Source: Promethearchaeota archaeon (lineage in GTDB: Archaea; Asgardarchaeota; Lokiarchaeia; Sigynarchaeales; SOKP01). Taken from it: a DNA stretch of 7,036 bases. The number at the start of each line of letters is the position of its first letter. Position 1 is the stretch's first letter. Shown one piece after another: positions 6,127 through 7,036 of the stretch. The stretch spans positions 1 through 7,036 of the forward strand of contig WJKD01000323.1 of assembly GCA_014729315.1 (NCBI GenBank). The letters run 5' to 3'. The translations under genes and the position numbers were made by a program. The notes beneath the pieces were generated by a model that saw only the letters and a program-made list of their open reading frames with translations, was not told where the DNA came from and did no database searches.

Positions 6127-6224
6127 GCAAATATTATTAAAAATCAAAATTAGTATGAAACCTTGATAAAATTAATACCTAGGAATTTAATTTTAAAATA
6201 AATTTAAAATCCATTATTTAGATC

Positions 6225-6234
6225 ATAATTATAC
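6225..6234 (+). promoter_or_regulatory. candidate TATA box of the TPR gene
   Basis: The stretch ATAATTATAC lies about 31-40 nt before the ATG at 6265. It could place the transcription start a few bases before the coding region. The surrounding DNA is AT-rich, so the choice is tentative. Confidence 0.3.
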
Positions 6235-6264
6235 CGAAAAAACTAAAAAAATGTCTTGAAGCTA

Positions 6265-6834
6265 ATGGCTGATAAAAAATTAATAGATTTACTTGAAAAA
6301 GGAAATAAGGCAGTAAAAAAAGGTAAACTAAAAAAAGCACTTAAATATTACGAAGAAAGCGTAGAAGAAAATCCCAACTTCTACGAAGGTTGGTATTCTA
6401 TGGTGTGGGTTAATGTAGATTTAGGTAAAATCGAAGATGCGATTAAATGTCTGGAAAATGTTGTCGAAATTAAACCAAATACAGCCCAACATTACCGTGA
6501 CTTAGGCCTTCTTTACGCGAAACTAAAAGATTTCGACAAAGCTATAGAGTTAGTTGAGAAAGCAACGAATCTGAATCCTGACGATGATTATGCTTGGTTT
6601 CAACTTGGAAATTTACATATAAACAAAGACGACAAAATTAGTGCTATGATGGCTTGGAGTCAAGCAATTAAGGTAAATCCCGAACATAAGGAAGCGTGGG
6701 AAAGCTTAGGGCTTATTAACGCACAATCGGGCAATATTGAGCAATCTCTCGATTGCTATGAAAGAGCCTTAGAACTAGCTCCCGACGATGAGGTAGTTCA
6801 AAAAAACATAGAATTTCTTAAAAGTAAGTTATAA
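6265..6834 (+). CDS. TPR repeat protein, five tandem repeats
   Basis: The 189 residues consist almost wholly of five tetratricopeptide repeats (about 5-38, 39-72, 73-106, 107-140 and 141-174) and a short capping helix (175-189). The prolines closing each repeat fall at 37, 71, 105, 139 and 173, exactly 34 apart, so no repeat is damaged. Helix A positions carry the usual W/L-G-Y/L pattern, for example AWFQLGNLH (110-118) and AWESLGL (144-150). Such proteins are cytosolic scaffolds that bind a peptide or protein partner, and the partner cannot be inferred here. There is no signal peptide, membrane segment or catalytic domain. I chose the ATG at 6265 because MADKKL opens directly into repeat 1. 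An in-frame TTG at 6256 would add three residues. It is divergent from thiDN and convergent with another TPR-type gene, which hints at a small TPR cluster rather than a thiamine role. Confidence 0.9.
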   Translation: MADKKLIDLLEKGNKAVKKGKLKKALKYYEESVEENPNFYEGWYSMVWVNVDLGKIEDAIKCLENVVEIKPNTAQHYRDLGLLYAKLKDFDKAIELVEKATNLNPDDDYAWFQLGNLHINKDDKISAMMAWSQAIKVNPEHKEAWESLGLINAQSGNIEQSLDCYERALELAPDDEVVQKNIEFLKSKL

Positions 6835-6848
6835 ATTTAATTACTCTC

Positions 6849-6854
6849 TTTTTT
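6849..6854 (+). terminator. T-tract after the TPR gene
   Basis: Six T preceded by a CTCTC stretch lie 15 nt past the TAA of the TPR gene, in the 44-nt gap before the convergent gene. This suits archaeal T-run termination. No strong hairpin accompanies it. Confidence 0.4.
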
Positions 6855-6878
6855 GCTAAATATTTTAACCATTAAATC

Positions 6879-7036
6879 TTACTTGGCTCTATCAAAAGCC
6901 CATTTTGCTTTTTCCTCTAACCCTAACTCTTGATAGGATTTTCCTAGAAACAAAAAAGCTTCAGGAAAATCAAACTTTTCTTTAACAAGCTTAAATAGAT
7001 GTCCAATTGCCATATCATATCTTCCTTTCAAATAGA
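6879..7036 (-). CDS. C-terminal part of a TPR-type protein (partial)
   Basis: An open frame on the minus strand enters from the right edge (first whole codon at 7034-7032) and ends at TAA (6881-6879), giving the last 51 residues of a protein whose start lies outside the window. The segment PEAFLFLGKSYQELGLEEKAKWAFDRA fits one tetratricopeptide repeat: A-x2-x-LG-x2-Y in helix A, then the helix B pattern A-x3-F-x-x-A. The residues before it, YDMAIGHLFKLV, look like helix B of the preceding repeat. The protein ends directly after its last repeat with no capping helix. It converges on the complete TPR gene 44 nt away and could be a related copy or a longer multi-repeat protein. Function and full length are unknown. 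Confidence 0.72.
   Translation of the reverse strand, partial: YLKGRYDMAIGHLFKLVKEKFDFPEAFLFLGKSYQELGLEEKAKWAFDRAK

Overview
The window looks archaeal. It is AT-rich, has TATA-like elements 25-40 nt before several starts, has few Shine-Dalgarno sequences, and carries the fused ThiD-ThiN thiamine enzyme typical of archaea. The large spare membrane-protein and TPR content, together with an FkbM methyltransferase, would fit an Asgard-type (Lokiarchaeia-like) genome. That placement is an impression from gene style, not a demonstrated assignment.

Layout, left to right: a Nudix hydrolase (+, 118-588) converges on an FkbM-family methyltransferase (-, 628-1464). Upstream of that, on the same strand, is an orphan seven-helix membrane protein (-, 1546-2268). 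A 233-nt divergent intergenic region (2269-2501) separates it from thiC (+, 2502-3809). thiC converges on a QueG-like double [4Fe-4S] protein (-, 3867-4568), which lies 44 nt downstream of a thiD-thiN fusion (-, 4613-6031). A second divergent region (6032-6264) leads to a five-repeat TPR protein (+, 6265-6834). That gene converges on the 3' end of another TPR-type gene that leaves the window (-, 6879-7036).

The functional core is thiamine synthesis. ThiC makes HMP-phosphate from aminoimidazole ribotide. The ThiD domain phosphorylates it to HMP-pyrophosphate, and the ThiN domain joins that to thiazole phosphate to give thiamine phosphate. No gene for thiazole synthesis or thiamine phosphate kinase is present here. 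The QueG-like protein sits between the two thiamine genes and lacks the acid expected of a true epoxyqueuosine reductase, so a redox role tied to the radical-SAM enzyme ThiC is a reasonable but untested idea.

The two divergent intergenic regions share short motifs (TTGGAC and CCTAGG) and contain palindromes that could be operators. No RNA gene, CRISPR array, insertion sequence or thiamine riboswitch was seen.
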